Of a stretch of 64,000 bases of DNA, positions 47,556 to 55,970 are shown in pieces. The notes beneath the pieces are model-generated. The model worked only from the letters and a program-made list of their open reading frames with translations, had not been told where the DNA came from and ran no database searches. The DNA lies in contig CAWDJJ010000002.1 in assembly GCA_963802635.1 (NCBI GenBank), forward strand, positions 1,302,001-1,366,000, given 5' to 3'. The position numbers and the translations under genes were made by a program. The stretch comes from CAVTLG01 sp963802635. Lineage in GTDB: Bacteria; Chloroflexota; Ktedonobacteria; Ktedonobacterales; Ktedonobacteraceae. Numbering within the stretch: position 1 is the stretch's first letter; each line of letters begins with the position of its first letter.

Positions 47556-48287
47556 ATGGATGAGTCGCTTAAAAGCGGAGAGCCTGTTGAGCAGACGGAA
47601 CCAACAGTATTGGCTGAACAAGAACGCAGAGATGAGCCACCCGAAATAGCAGGGAGTACATCAACAGCCATCAACTATACATTGCGTTTCACAGGTTGGC
47701 CCGCCATCCCCCAGTTAGCAACAATCGCGGTAGCATCAGCAGTCTATATCGTATTATCTTATCTATCCATCGGCATCCCTTCGCTCTTTTTTGGCGTGAG
47801 TTCAATCTTTATTGCCATTGGCTTTGGCATCCCGTTCGCGCTCTGGTTTGGCGTGTGGGCATTCGTCATCGCCTATCTAGGCAACTTTCTGGGAGCTGGT
47901 ATTTTGTCACCACAGCCGCTACCACTCCTGGTAGCCCTCCCCTTTGGAACGACCGACTTCATCCAACTGTGTTTGCCGATGATCTTATATCGCCTGTTTG
48001 CCAGACGTTTCGGTGTAAGCCCTATCGGCAAGGATGTGTATACACTACGTGGTTTTCTCTTCTTCCTGCTCTGTGCAGTGCTGCCCAACAACATTATTGG
48101 CGGCTTGTATGGCAACGCAATCCTGGATTGGGGTGGCATCAATACATGGAATACGCTTATCCCAAGCTGGTTGGTCTGGTCCTCCACAAACATTATTGTG
48201 ACGATTATCATCGGATCAATCCTGCTTGCGACATTGGGTCCAATTGTTGAACGCTTTGGCTTGACAACACGCAATGCGTTGAACTAA
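47556..48287 (+). CDS. ECF-transporter S-component-like membrane protein
   Basis: ATG 47556 is preferred over the open frame from 47505 since AGGACGGAA precedes it. A charged 50-residue tail precedes about six hydrophobic segments: LATIAVASAVYIVLSYLSIG, FIAIGFGIPFALWFGVWAFV, FLFFLLCAVLPNNIIGGLYG and NIIVTIIIGSILLATLGPIV among them. The pattern and the AYLGNFLGAG loop resemble ECF transporter substrate-binding components. No ATPase or EcfT gene is adjacent, so it would rely on a shared module. The substrate cannot be read from sequence. Confidence 0.6.
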   Translation: MDESLKSGEPVEQTEPTVLAEQERRDEPPEIAGSTSTAINYTLRFTGWPAIPQLATIAVASAVYIVLSYLSIGIPSLFFGVSSIFIAIGFGIPFALWFGVWAFVIAYLGNFLGAGILSPQPLPLLVALPFGTTDFIQLCLPMILYRLFARRFGVSPIGKDVYTLRGFLFFLLCAVLPNNIIGGLYGNAILDWGGINTWNTLIPSWLVWSSTNIIVTIIIGSILLATLGPIVERFGLTTRNALN

Positions 48288-48385
48288 CACCCATAGGCAT
48301 TCAGAAACGCGTTCTTCTTCCGCCTGACAACACAGCTAGCGAGCCTCTTATGCAGTCAGAAACGAAGAGCCAAGACGCCGCTACG
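48287..48385. repeat. Miniature element family A, partial copy
   Basis: ACACCCATAGGCATTCAG, GAAACGCGTTCTT and TTCCGCCTGA match the reverse of the 35560-35809 right end. CAGTCAGAAACGAAG further on matches another inner part. The other end is missing. The remaining bases to 48500 show nothing. Confidence 0.65.
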
Positions 48386-48500
48386 AAGATTGTATTCGAT
48401 ATTAGCGATAAGATAGTCAAGTAGGGCGGAAGGGATTGAAAGCATCCATGCAAAGCTTTTAACCCTTCAGGAAGCAAGACCCGAGATGATTGAAGGGGTA

Positions 48501-48857
48501 TTATTTACCTTCTTCGGAACCTGTTTCCTGGTCAGTTTTCTTAGGAGATACGAGCGTATTCAGAGCATTCACAAGTGCGGGAGCCAGAGCTTCTGCCAGC
48601 GCGGGAGCCAGAGCTTCTGCCAGCGCGGGAGCCAGAGCTTCTGCTAATATGGCTGTCTCAAATGATGGTGCCTGCAATACAGCACGTACTGATGGACTTA
48701 GCGAGGCCGTTAACTCTTCAGCCAGAGCCGCCGTGATGGCATCTTTTGTTGCTTTCGGATACGATGCACCCTCAATCAGCTCTTTAATAAGTGCTTCCAC
48801 CATAGGATCTATAAGATCTCGCATTGTTGATTGTCCAGAATGAGTTGTCATGATCAT
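48501..48857 (-). CDS. Small Ala/Leu-repeat protein
   Basis: A strong AAAGGAAAG site precedes ATG 48857. The 118-residue protein is helical and acidic: a first half with MVEALIKELIEGASYPKATK and DAITAALAEELTASLSPSVR, then three 8-residue repeats AEALAPAL, then a charged tail. The repeat could form one long amphipathic helix. There is no signal peptide. It lies 169 bp after the other helical-repeat gene, in the same direction. The pair may act together; function is unknown. Confidence 0.7.
   Translation of the reverse strand: MIMTTHSGQSTMRDLIDPMVEALIKELIEGASYPKATKDAITAALAEELTASLSPSVRAVLQAPSFETAILAEALAPALAEALAPALAEALAPALVNALNTLVSPKKTDQETGSEEGK
48577..48648 (-). repeat. 24-bp tandem repeat, three copies
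   Basis: GCGGGAGCCAGAGCTTCTGC is the plus-strand core, repeated in a 24-bp unit. It encodes AEALAPAL three times, keeping the frame. Confidence 0.9.
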
Positions 48858-48919
48858 GCTTTCCTTTCCGTTGGGGTCGCCAAATCAGGAGCGCATTGAG
48901 CAATTTGTGTTGGATAGAA

Positions 48920-48961
48920 GTCTTTGAAGTGAAGAAACGAGTGACCGTTCGCTTCAAAGAC
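48920..48961 (-). terminator. Hairpin between the two repeat-protein genes
   Basis: GTCTTTGAAG pairs with CTTCAAAGAC over 10 bp. It lies past the end of the 22-residue repeat gene and 60 bp upstream of the next start. There is no clear T-run, so it may instead modulate expression. Confidence 0.5.
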
Positions 48962-49026
48962 CTCATCATTGCACTAAATAGCAACAAGCCTCATACTTCG
49001 CGAGTGTCAGGAGAGGCGAATATGTG

Positions 49027-49617
49027 CTATACTGTCTCCTTCTCTCGCTCCTGGCGGGACATCAGGGCCGCCAACACGAGAGGCTGGATACCTTCTCCAC
49101 GCTCTTCGCGCTCCTCACGACGAGACATCAGAGCCGCCAGCAGCAGAGGATGGATACCTTCTCCACGCTCTTCCTGTTCTCCACGGCGGGACGCCAGGGC
49201 CGCCAACAGCAGAGGCTGGATACCTTCTCCATGCTCCCTGCGCTCTCCACGGCGGGACATCAGAGCCGCCAGCAGCAGAGGCTGGATACCCTCTGTGCGT
49301 CCCTCTTGCTCTCCACGGCGGGACACCAGGGCCGCCAGCAACAGAGGCTGGATACCTTCTCCACGCTCTTCGCGCTCCTCGCGACGAGACATCAGGGCCG
49401 CCAGCAGCAGAGGATGGATACCTTCTCTGCGCTCTTCGCCGCCTTCGCGCTCCTCGCGGCGCGCCATCAGGGTAGCCAACAGGAGGGGCTGAATACCTTC
49501 TCCGCGCTCTTCGCGCTCCTCACGACGAGACATTAGGGCCGCCAACAGAAGGGGCATTTCCTCGACAGTACCTTGCTCGCGACTTTCAGATGCTCGCTCT
49601 CGTACAGCTGTAGGCAT
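49027..49617 (-). CDS. Protein of tandem 22-residue helical repeats
   Basis: ATG 49617 follows AAAGGAG, which decides the strand; opposite-strand frames are also open because of the repeat. The 196 residues consist of a 19-residue lead and eight repeats with consensus GIQPLLLAALMSRREEREER (22 residues per unit, the last two being GE). The hydrophobic block PLLLAALM is invariant in spacing; the charged block varies (RRGEQEGRTE, RRGERREHGE). One unit has a 3-residue insertion. Each repeat could form a helix, giving a solenoid or a membrane-binding rod. I know no family. It is followed by another repeat-protein gene on the same strand. Confidence 0.75.
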   Translation of the reverse strand: MPTAVRERASESREQGTVEEMPLLLAALMSRREEREERGEGIQPLLLATLMARREEREGGEERREGIHPLLLAALMSRREEREERGEGIQPLLLAALVSRRGEQEGRTEGIQPLLLAALMSRRGERREHGEGIQPLLLAALASRRGEQEERGEGIHPLLLAALMSRREEREERGEGIQPLVLAALMSRQEREKETV

Positions 49618-50221
49618 AAAAATCTCCTTTCAGGATATCTGTTCTATACATTTGTTTTCTCTCTATCTGTGAGAGGATCATGAGGAACACGAGAAAGGTC
49701 CTGGCTCTGTTTCAAGAGAGAACTCCGAACCCTCATTTGTATTCCCTTCACTATTATAGAGAGTGTATAAAAACACATGATCAACAATTATGTATATACT
49801 CGGTCTGCTTTTTCACTGCGCAAGCGTTAGCATTGAGCATTTGCTAGAGGCATATATCACATGCTCCCTGGATACGCGCATACTTCAGGGCAAATTAATC
49901 AGGAAAGGGTCAATGATCTCAGGTACAGGCTATCAGATCTGACACAGTAGGCCAAAATAGTGGTTTCTCAGAGTCAACCTTGCTATAATAGACACAAGTA
50001 TTAGATCTGGCCGTAGCTTTTCCTTCGGCAGCTATAATACCTGAGCGCAAAAATGAAGCGGTTCTTTAGAAACCTGCGAAAAAATAGCTTGCAGGTGCTT
50101 GAAAAGCGAGATATCCAGCTTCTCACAATTGCTATCGATGTGCACTGTTCGTAGATAGTTGATTTATATATGTATATGTGTACATTAATGAATAAATATG
50201 CATTTGCCAGGAGAAAGACCA
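49618..50221. other. Long intergenic region
   Basis: No gene or RNA is recognised in this divergent 600-bp gap. It is AT-rich around 49760-49810 and 50150-50200 and should hold promoters for both flanking genes. A short inverted pair GCTTTTCAAGCACCTGCAAG / CTTGCAGGTGCTTGAAAAGC exists only as the two strands of 50081-50100, not as a hairpin. Confidence 0.4.
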
Positions 50222-50557
50222 ATGCAGGACAAAAGTTTTTTGCAAGCTATGCAAGATCTACAGGATAGGATATCCGGCAATATTCAGGAATCACTCCATC
50301 ATATGCTTCTGCATCGTACTACGGCGACCAATGCTGCTCTGGAGATCCAGGATGAAAAAGTGCGAGCAGTTGTTACCAACGAGCTTATTACGGGTCAGAT
50401 TATCGCCTTATTAGCACTTATGAGAGATTTACACATCCTCAGTGAAACACAGTACGATGAGTTCACCACCTACCTTCAGCGTTCTCTTGCTTCTCAATAT
50501 GGCGATTTTACCATGTGGAGTGACCCTAGAATGACTGATTCAACCGAGCTGAGTTGA
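50222..50557 (+). CDS. Hypothetical helical protein
   Basis: ATG 50222 follows AGGAGAAAGACCA. The 111 residues are helical with no membrane segment: SFLQAMQDLQDRISGNIQES, EKVRAVVTNELITGQIIALL, ALMRDLHILSETQYDEFTTY. I do not recognise a family. It lies 133 bp upstream of ilvD on the same strand but has no obvious functional link. Confidence 0.65.
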   Translation: MQDKSFLQAMQDLQDRISGNIQESLHHMLLHRTTATNAALEIQDEKVRAVVTNELITGQIIALLALMRDLHILSETQYDEFTTYLQRSLASQYGDFTMWSDPRMTDSTELS

Positions 50558-50690
50558 GAGGGACAGTTCTGTTATAATTTAGGGCAGTAGTCAACGACAA
50601 TATATCTGAGCAGTGTATACGACTCAGGGCAAATACGTTCCTGTCCTGTCATGATTGGCCCTGCTCACCGCAGAAAGGATGTATCGTTCT

Positions 50691-52382
50691 ATGCCTGAAA
50701 CGAATGGCTCGACAAGGTATAATAGTCGCAGCAAAACTATCACCGAGGGTGCTGTACGCGCACCAAATCGCGCGATGTTGCGCGCAGTCGGCCTGACTGA
50801 TGAGGATTTTAATAAACCCCTGGTTGGTATCGCCAGCACCTGGAGCGAGATCACGCCGTGTAATTCACATATCAATCGCCTGGCTGAGAAAGTCAGAGAG
50901 GGTGTGCGTGTAGAAGGTGGCGTGCCACAGATTTTCGGTACGATCACGGTCAGCGATGGTATTTCTATGGGTACCGAGGGCATGAAGTTCTCGTTGCCCA
51001 GCCGCGAGGTGATCGCTGACTCCATTGAGCTGGTCAGCAATGCGCAACGCTTTGACGGGGTCGTAGCTATCGGCGGCTGTGATAAAAATATGCCTGGTTG
51101 CCTGATGGCACTGGCTCGCCTGGATATCCCGAGTATATTTGTCTACGGTGGTACCATTCAGCCAGGCGTCTGCAATGGTCAGGATGTCGATATTGTCAGC
51201 GTCTTTGAAGCTGTGGGACAGTATAGCGCGGGCAAAATTGATTATGCGCAGTTACGTGCCGTCGAAGAGCGCGCGATCCCCGGCGCTGGCTCATGTGGTG
51301 GCATGTATACAGCCAACACAATGGCCTCGGCCATTGAAGCTCTGGGTATGACACTGCCCGGCAGTTCTTCCATGCCAGCCGTGACTTCACGCAAGATCGA
51401 TGATTGTTACCAGGCTGGCCGAGCGCTGGTGCGCCTGATCAAGAAGCAGATTACGCCACGCCATATTCTGACCAAAGCTGCCTTTGAGAACGCGATTACG
51501 TTAGTTATGGCCCTGGGTGGTTCGACGAACGCTGTCCTGCACCTGATTGCCATTGCCCACCAGATCGGCGTTCGGCTGACCATCGATGACTTTACGCGTA
51601 TCGGCGAAAAAGTTCCGCACTTGGCGGATCTCAAGCCAGGCGGTAAATACGTGATGACCGACCTGGACCGCGTCGGTGGTGTGCCTGCGGTGATGAAGGT
51701 GCTGCTCAAGGCAGGTCTCTTGAACGGGGATACCCTGACGGTTACAGGCTATACGCTTGGTGAAAATCTGGCATCAGCTCCAGACCTGGCTGCGGAGCAG
51801 AAAGTCGTGAGGCCATTTGATCAGCCGTTGCATCCCAGTGGTCCCCTGGTTATTCTCAAAGGCAATCTGGCACCGGAAGGCGCAGTTTGTAAGATTGCTG
51901 GCCTGAAGAACACGACGCATCACGGACCCGCCAAGATATTTGACTCAGAGGAAGCGACGTTTGATGCGATCATGAACCATAAGATCACGCATGGCGATGT
52001 CGTCGTTATTCGCTATGAGGGACCAAAGGGCGGTCCTGGTATGCGCGAGATGCTGGCTGTCACTGCCGCATTGGTAGGACAAGGCTATGGCGAAACTGTG
52101 GGCTTGATCACAGATGGTCGTTTCTCTGGTGGTACGCATGGTATGGTCGTCGGGCATGTCTCTCCCGAAGCCCAGGTTGGTGGCCCAATAGCTATCCTCA
52201 GGGATGGCGATACGATTACTATCAACGCTGAAAAGAACGAATTATCGGTCAATTTGAGCGATACAGAGATTGCTGAGCGTCTGAGCCACTGGCAAGCGCC
52301 CGCTCCCGTATACACGAAGGGTGTTATCGCTAAATATGCAAAACTGGTGCATTCTGCTTCAGAAGGAGCTATAACCGAATAA
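50691..52382 (+). CDS. ilvD: Dihydroxy-acid dehydratase
   Basis: IlvD dehydrates dihydroxy-acids to 2-keto acids in valine, leucine and isoleucine synthesis. The protein of about 563 residues has PCNSHINRLAEKVREGV, the Fe-S motif GGCDKNMPGC, PGAGSCGGMYTANTMA, ALGGSTNAVLHLIAIAHQ and DGRFSGGTHGMVVGHVSPEA. All expected blocks are present and the length is normal. GAAAGGA precedes; ATG 50691 is favoured over ATG 50679. It stands alone, away from other ilv genes, and is convergent with the MutS-like gene. No break is seen. Confidence 0.95.
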   Translation: MPETNGSTRYNSRSKTITEGAVRAPNRAMLRAVGLTDEDFNKPLVGIASTWSEITPCNSHINRLAEKVREGVRVEGGVPQIFGTITVSDGISMGTEGMKFSLPSREVIADSIELVSNAQRFDGVVAIGGCDKNMPGCLMALARLDIPSIFVYGGTIQPGVCNGQDVDIVSVFEAVGQYSAGKIDYAQLRAVEERAIPGAGSCGGMYTANTMASAIEALGMTLPGSSSMPAVTSRKIDDCYQAGRALVRLIKKQITPRHILTKAAFENAITLVMALGGSTNAVLHLIAIAHQIGVRLTIDDFTRIGEKVPHLADLKPGGKYVMTDLDRVGGVPAVMKVLLKAGLLNGDTLTVTGYTLGENLASAPDLAAEQKVVRPFDQPLHPSGPLVILKGNLAPEGAVCKIAGLKNTTHHGPAKIFDSEEATFDAIMNHKITHGDVVVIRYEGPKGGPGMREMLAVTAALVGQGYGETVGLITDGRFSGGTHGMVVGHVSPEAQVGGPIAILRDGDTITINAEKNELSVNLSDTEIAERLSHWQAPAPVYTKGVIAKYAKLVHSASEGAITE

Positions 52383-52471
52383 ATGAGGGTAAATAGGCTG
52401 TATTACTCCAGAAATGACTATGAGCCGGTGCTTACTTATCGAATGGGTTGGCTTGAAGAGGATCGGATCGC

Positions 52472-54358
52472 TTACAGCGTGTCGTCCACTGGCAAGCCTT
52501 CCATCTCCATGATTTTGAGCGCGTTCGTTGTGGGACAAGGACCTGCTCGCAAGATATAGTCAAAGACCAGGCGTCCATCGATGACTTCTTCGCGGAAATG
52601 CATGTTGCTGACTTGTTGTAAGACGTCGGCCAATTTTACTAGTTCCAGATCGTGTGTCGAGATCAACCCAACACAGTTGCAACCAACAAGTGCGCGTACA
52701 TAAGAGCGGCTACCAATCAAGCGCTCACGGTTGTTTGTGCCCTTGAATATCTCGTCAACGAGGAAGAATAAAGGCGGCTGAGCGGGTAAGGCCAGGGCAG
52801 TCAACAAGGCCCGTAGACGCCTGACCTCGGCGTAAAAGTAGGAATAGCCATCGGTCACTGAGTCAGTGACACGAATGCAGGTGAACAATCTGAAAAGTCC
52901 CGTTTGCAGTTGGCTAGCATTGACAGGACCTCCCGCGTAGGCCAAGCAGAGATTGACCCCCAGTATGCGCAAAAAGGTACTTTTACCTGCCATATTCGAG
53001 CCGGTGATAATTACCACCTCGCCCAATGCATCGAAGGCGAAACTATTGGTGACTTTCTTCTCTACGGGAATCAGCGGATGTCCCAGATCACGCGCCTGAA
53101 ATAGCTGTGTCGTGTGATCACGCGTCTCTGTTGCAGAGTGCACATCTGGCATGACATACTCTGGATTGAGATAGGCGAACGTTGCCAATGAGCACAGCGC
53201 CTCCAGCTCAAACCAGCTATCTAGCCAGACGGGTAGGCGTTCAGCTATGCGGGCTTTGTAATGATCCAACTGGTATGCACAGTAGAGATCCCATGGTACA
53301 AAGGCATTGACGATCAACCACAGCAACCCATTATGCTTTAGCGTGGCCGCTGCTGCTACGCGAGCCGTTCCCCGTAAGAGCCGCGAAGGACTGCGGCGCG
53401 GGTCCTGAAAAAAAGGCGCGCAGAGCGCTTTGAGCTGCTGATGCTGTCCATAGGGATACTGTTCCAGGTAGGAAAAAATGCTGCTTAGTGAGGCAAAGCT
53501 ATAGCGCAGATAGGTGGCATCTTCAAAGATATCGCCGCGCATGTTGCCCGTCGCAAAGAATAAAATCACCACCGCTGCTAGCGAGAGGAGCCAGAACTGC
53601 GGTATGGTAACGAACAAACTGGCTAAAAAGAGCACAAATGTCAACATATTTAATGCCGCTGACACCCACAGTAACGGTAGTAATGATGGAGATGTGGCCT
53701 GTCGCTGCAGCCAGTTTTGCAGACGTTGACCCTCTAGTTGTTCCTTGACGCGCCCTGTCACCTGCACTGAGCGCAGGATCAGCCTATCACGAAATCGGGT
53801 GAGCGGTGTTAACTCATGTACCAGTGCCTGCCGTTTGCGCGTCGTTTGCAGATCTGGTGTGCGTTGCAACAACCAATCACGTAAGCGTAGACTGCCATCG
53901 CACGAGATGGCGGTATTCAGCAAGCGATAGAGAGAATGCGTACCGGTAATATCCAGATCAAACTCAAAGGGATGCTCCGTCTGAAGATCCCCAGAGGAAG
54001 TCGTCGGTATATGCTCCCAGTCCAGTTTCATACGAGCAACGTGTGCCGTCTTAATATGCAGCAGCAGGATATGCCTGCGAATGCTACTATCTAGCTTGCT
54101 GTGATAGTACGCAACAATGCCGAAAGTAAGCGCTGTCAGCGCAAACAGCATCAGAGCTAGCCACCAGCCAATTGCTATGAGAGCGATAATGCTCAGTCCC
54201 AGACCAACAAAAAAGATCGCCACACGTATCCACGAATAGCGATAGCTGCGTGGTGTCCACCTATCGATGCGCCGCTGTAAGCGTGCCATCTGCGCTTCAA
54301 GCAGATGAAGACGTTCTTGTTTCTTGCTCACGATCCGTACAAACCCTCTAAACTTCAT
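52472..54358 (-). CDS. Membrane-anchored MutS-like ATPase
   Basis: ATG 54358 (MKFRGFVRIVSKKQERLHLL) has AGGGGGTCTG in front; an upstream frame to 54571 is low quality. Membrane helices lie at residues about 40-80 (FFVGLGLSIIALIAIGWWLA) and about 235-275. The helical lever-like region is followed by the MutS ATPase: Walker A GSNMAGKSTFLRILG, DSVTDGYSYFYAEVRRLR, Walker B LFFLVDEIFKGTNNRERL, and LISTHDLELVKLAD. The mismatch-recognition domain of true MutS is absent. Such membrane MutS homologs are widespread but functionally unclear. It is intact at 628 residues. Confidence 0.88.
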   Translation of the reverse strand: MKFRGFVRIVSKKQERLHLLEAQMARLQRRIDRWTPRSYRYSWIRVAIFFVGLGLSIIALIAIGWWLALMLFALTALTFGIVAYYHSKLDSSIRRHILLLHIKTAHVARMKLDWEHIPTTSSGDLQTEHPFEFDLDITGTHSLYRLLNTAISCDGSLRLRDWLLQRTPDLQTTRKRQALVHELTPLTRFRDRLILRSVQVTGRVKEQLEGQRLQNWLQRQATSPSLLPLLWVSAALNMLTFVLFLASLFVTIPQFWLLSLAAVVILFFATGNMRGDIFEDATYLRYSFASLSSIFSYLEQYPYGQHQQLKALCAPFFQDPRRSPSRLLRGTARVAAAATLKHNGLLWLIVNAFVPWDLYCAYQLDHYKARIAERLPVWLDSWFELEALCSLATFAYLNPEYVMPDVHSATETRDHTTQLFQARDLGHPLIPVEKKVTNSFAFDALGEVVIITGSNMAGKSTFLRILGVNLCLAYAGGPVNASQLQTGLFRLFTCIRVTDSVTDGYSYFYAEVRRLRALLTALALPAQPPLFFLVDEIFKGTNNRERLIGSRSYVRALVGCNCVGLISTHDLELVKLADVLQQVSNMHFREEVIDGRLVFDYILRAGPCPTTNALKIMEMEGLPVDDTL

Positions 54359-54522
54359 CAGACCCCCTAGTGCAAAATCACTTGACCTGTTCGGCATCGT
54401 TCTGGTACAATTGCCCGTGCCAGGATGCGTGAGAGGTGGCATCAGACCTTCCCTTTGCTTTTGATCCGTTTGAGGATACTGCACTAGACGACTCGAAGAT
54501 AAAGTCCACGAGTACATTTGTG

Positions 54523-54548
54523 ATACCCATATGCATTCAGATGAGAAG
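54523..54548. repeat. Miniature element family A, end fragment
   Basis: ATACCCATATGCATTCAG followed by ATGAG joins sequence of both ends, like the minimal copy at 21251, with one base changed. Confidence 0.55.
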
Positions 54549-54585
54549 GACATATGCCCGACCAGATGCATTATAACATACGATG

Positions 54586-55611
54586 TTACTGGTACATGAC
54601 CATCAATGGCGGTGGATTGAGCGCGAGCACAGCAGAAGGCGACATAACAGGTGTATCCAGTTTATAAAACATTTTCATGCCTGGATACTGGATGAGTTGC
54701 TGATTATCAAACGTCTGATAATCGCCAATCTTCTCAGCAGGCGTGCCAAAACCGTCGACACAGGTAACAACCTCGACGCCCGGCTTGAGCTGGATCTTCT
54801 GCCAGTCAGGTAACATCTCTTGCAGGAACTGGTGAATAATCAGTATCTTTGATGGCAAATGGTTGGTTATCACCAGATTGGAGAGCTTATCGATGACCCA
54901 ATTAATTTCGGCTGCGGTCATATGCCCAAAAACCTGATCGGGGATCGCCCCTGGGGGCAGATCGAACTCGGGATCGAGTGCTACCTCTACACCAGGCTCC
55001 TGGATATAGGGCCAGAGCAGGTTAACCTCTTTCTGGACCGTACTATGCCCAATCTGCATGTCGAAGAAAAAGAGCGCGTGATTGCTATTTGCCAGATTAA
55101 TATAATGTTCAATCGAGTCGGCAGGCATACGATAGACCCAGGAACCATCGGCCATCGACACTGACTGTACAATCGGAGTCACGTAGTCAAGAGCTGGCAC
55201 CGTTGGGTGCGAGGGATCAAGTGTGGCGTATGCCTGCGCCTGCTCGTGCAACTTCGCCATAAGGTCTGTGTCTGAATACTGGCCTAGTGGTCCCATGACT
55301 GGCGAAAGCGGATTGCCGTAGAAGATGACCAGGCGATGATTGGGCAGATCGGTCTGCCACGTCCAACCGTTTGGGCCATTCCTCTGGAGTGATATGCTAT
55401 GCAGTGTTTGTATGTCGCTATAACTCTCCGCAACGCTGGCAGGATCTGCCTCGTTCGACGTATTTGCAGATGTAGAAATTGTACGTGTATGGGCTGTCGG
55501 TGTATCGTTACAACTACTCAGGAAAGACAGCACAAAGATCAGCACGAACGAGAGCGGAGCTATGCTCATTCGGTTCTGACCGATCCCTACTTTTAGTCGC
55601 AGCATACTCAT
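54586..55611 (-). CDS. Large lipoprotein of unknown function
   Basis: The signal segment SIAPLSFVLIFVLSFLSSC ends in a lipobox Cys near residue 34. A Ser/Thr-rich linker follows. The mature region (about 270 residues) has SWVYRMPADSIEHYINLANS, HALFFFDMQIG, VEVALDPEFDLPPGAIPDQV and LVITNHLPSKILIIHQFLQE. Alternating strands and helices with acidic residues suggest a TIM-barrel, glycosidase-like fold, but no family is certain. Its 5' part and upstream region are duplicated at 58233-58560. Confidence 0.7.
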   Translation of the reverse strand: MSMLRLKVGIGQNRMSIAPLSFVLIFVLSFLSSCNDTPTAHTRTISTSANTSNEADPASVAESYSDIQTLHSISLQRNGPNGWTWQTDLPNHRLVIFYGNPLSPVMGPLGQYSDTDLMAKLHEQAQAYATLDPSHPTVPALDYVTPIVQSVSMADGSWVYRMPADSIEHYINLANSNHALFFFDMQIGHSTVQKEVNLLWPYIQEPGVEVALDPEFDLPPGAIPDQVFGHMTAAEINWVIDKLSNLVITNHLPSKILIIHQFLQEMLPDWQKIQLKPGVEVVTCVDGFGTPAEKIGDYQTFDNQQLIQYPGMKMFYKLDTPVMSPSAVLALNPPPLMVMYQ

Positions 55612-55970
55612 ACATTCCTTCTATATTACAAAAAACATCTATGGCAATCCTACATCAGGGGCCAGCTACATTTCAAGGAAATAGCAAAAAGTAATCACCC
55701 TTTATGGGGAGACTTCTATTGTGCTTTTATCGACTAGAACCCGCAGAGGTACCAGTGAATAGTGTTGCTAGCATCATGTTCAGAGACAATTAAATAGAGC
55801 AGAACACTTGATCAATCTCACCTCTCGTCTGTTCTAGTGAGTAGTTTCTATGAAATCTTTCCCTAGAATCCTCTTGTTATAATATGGTTTTTCTTCAAAA
55901 ATACGAGTATTATTGCAAGAGATATCATCTCGTTCGCTGCGAAAAAATTGACCAGAAAGGATCTGCTGGT
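55612..55970. promoter_or_regulatory. Duplicated divergent upstream region (copy 1)
   Basis: Nearly identical to 58561-58911. It separates the lipoprotein (minus) from the disordered-protein gene (plus), so it probably carries both promoters. The conserved CAGAAAGGATCTGCTGGT just before both starts fixes ATG 55971 and ATG 58912. Confidence 0.6.

Noticed and set aside
48896..49536. Two plus-strand open frames across the 22-residue repeat region (Arg/Ser-rich products).
   Set aside because: They are open only because of the tandem repeat; the minus-strand frame has an AAAGGAG ribosome site and coherent helical repeats.
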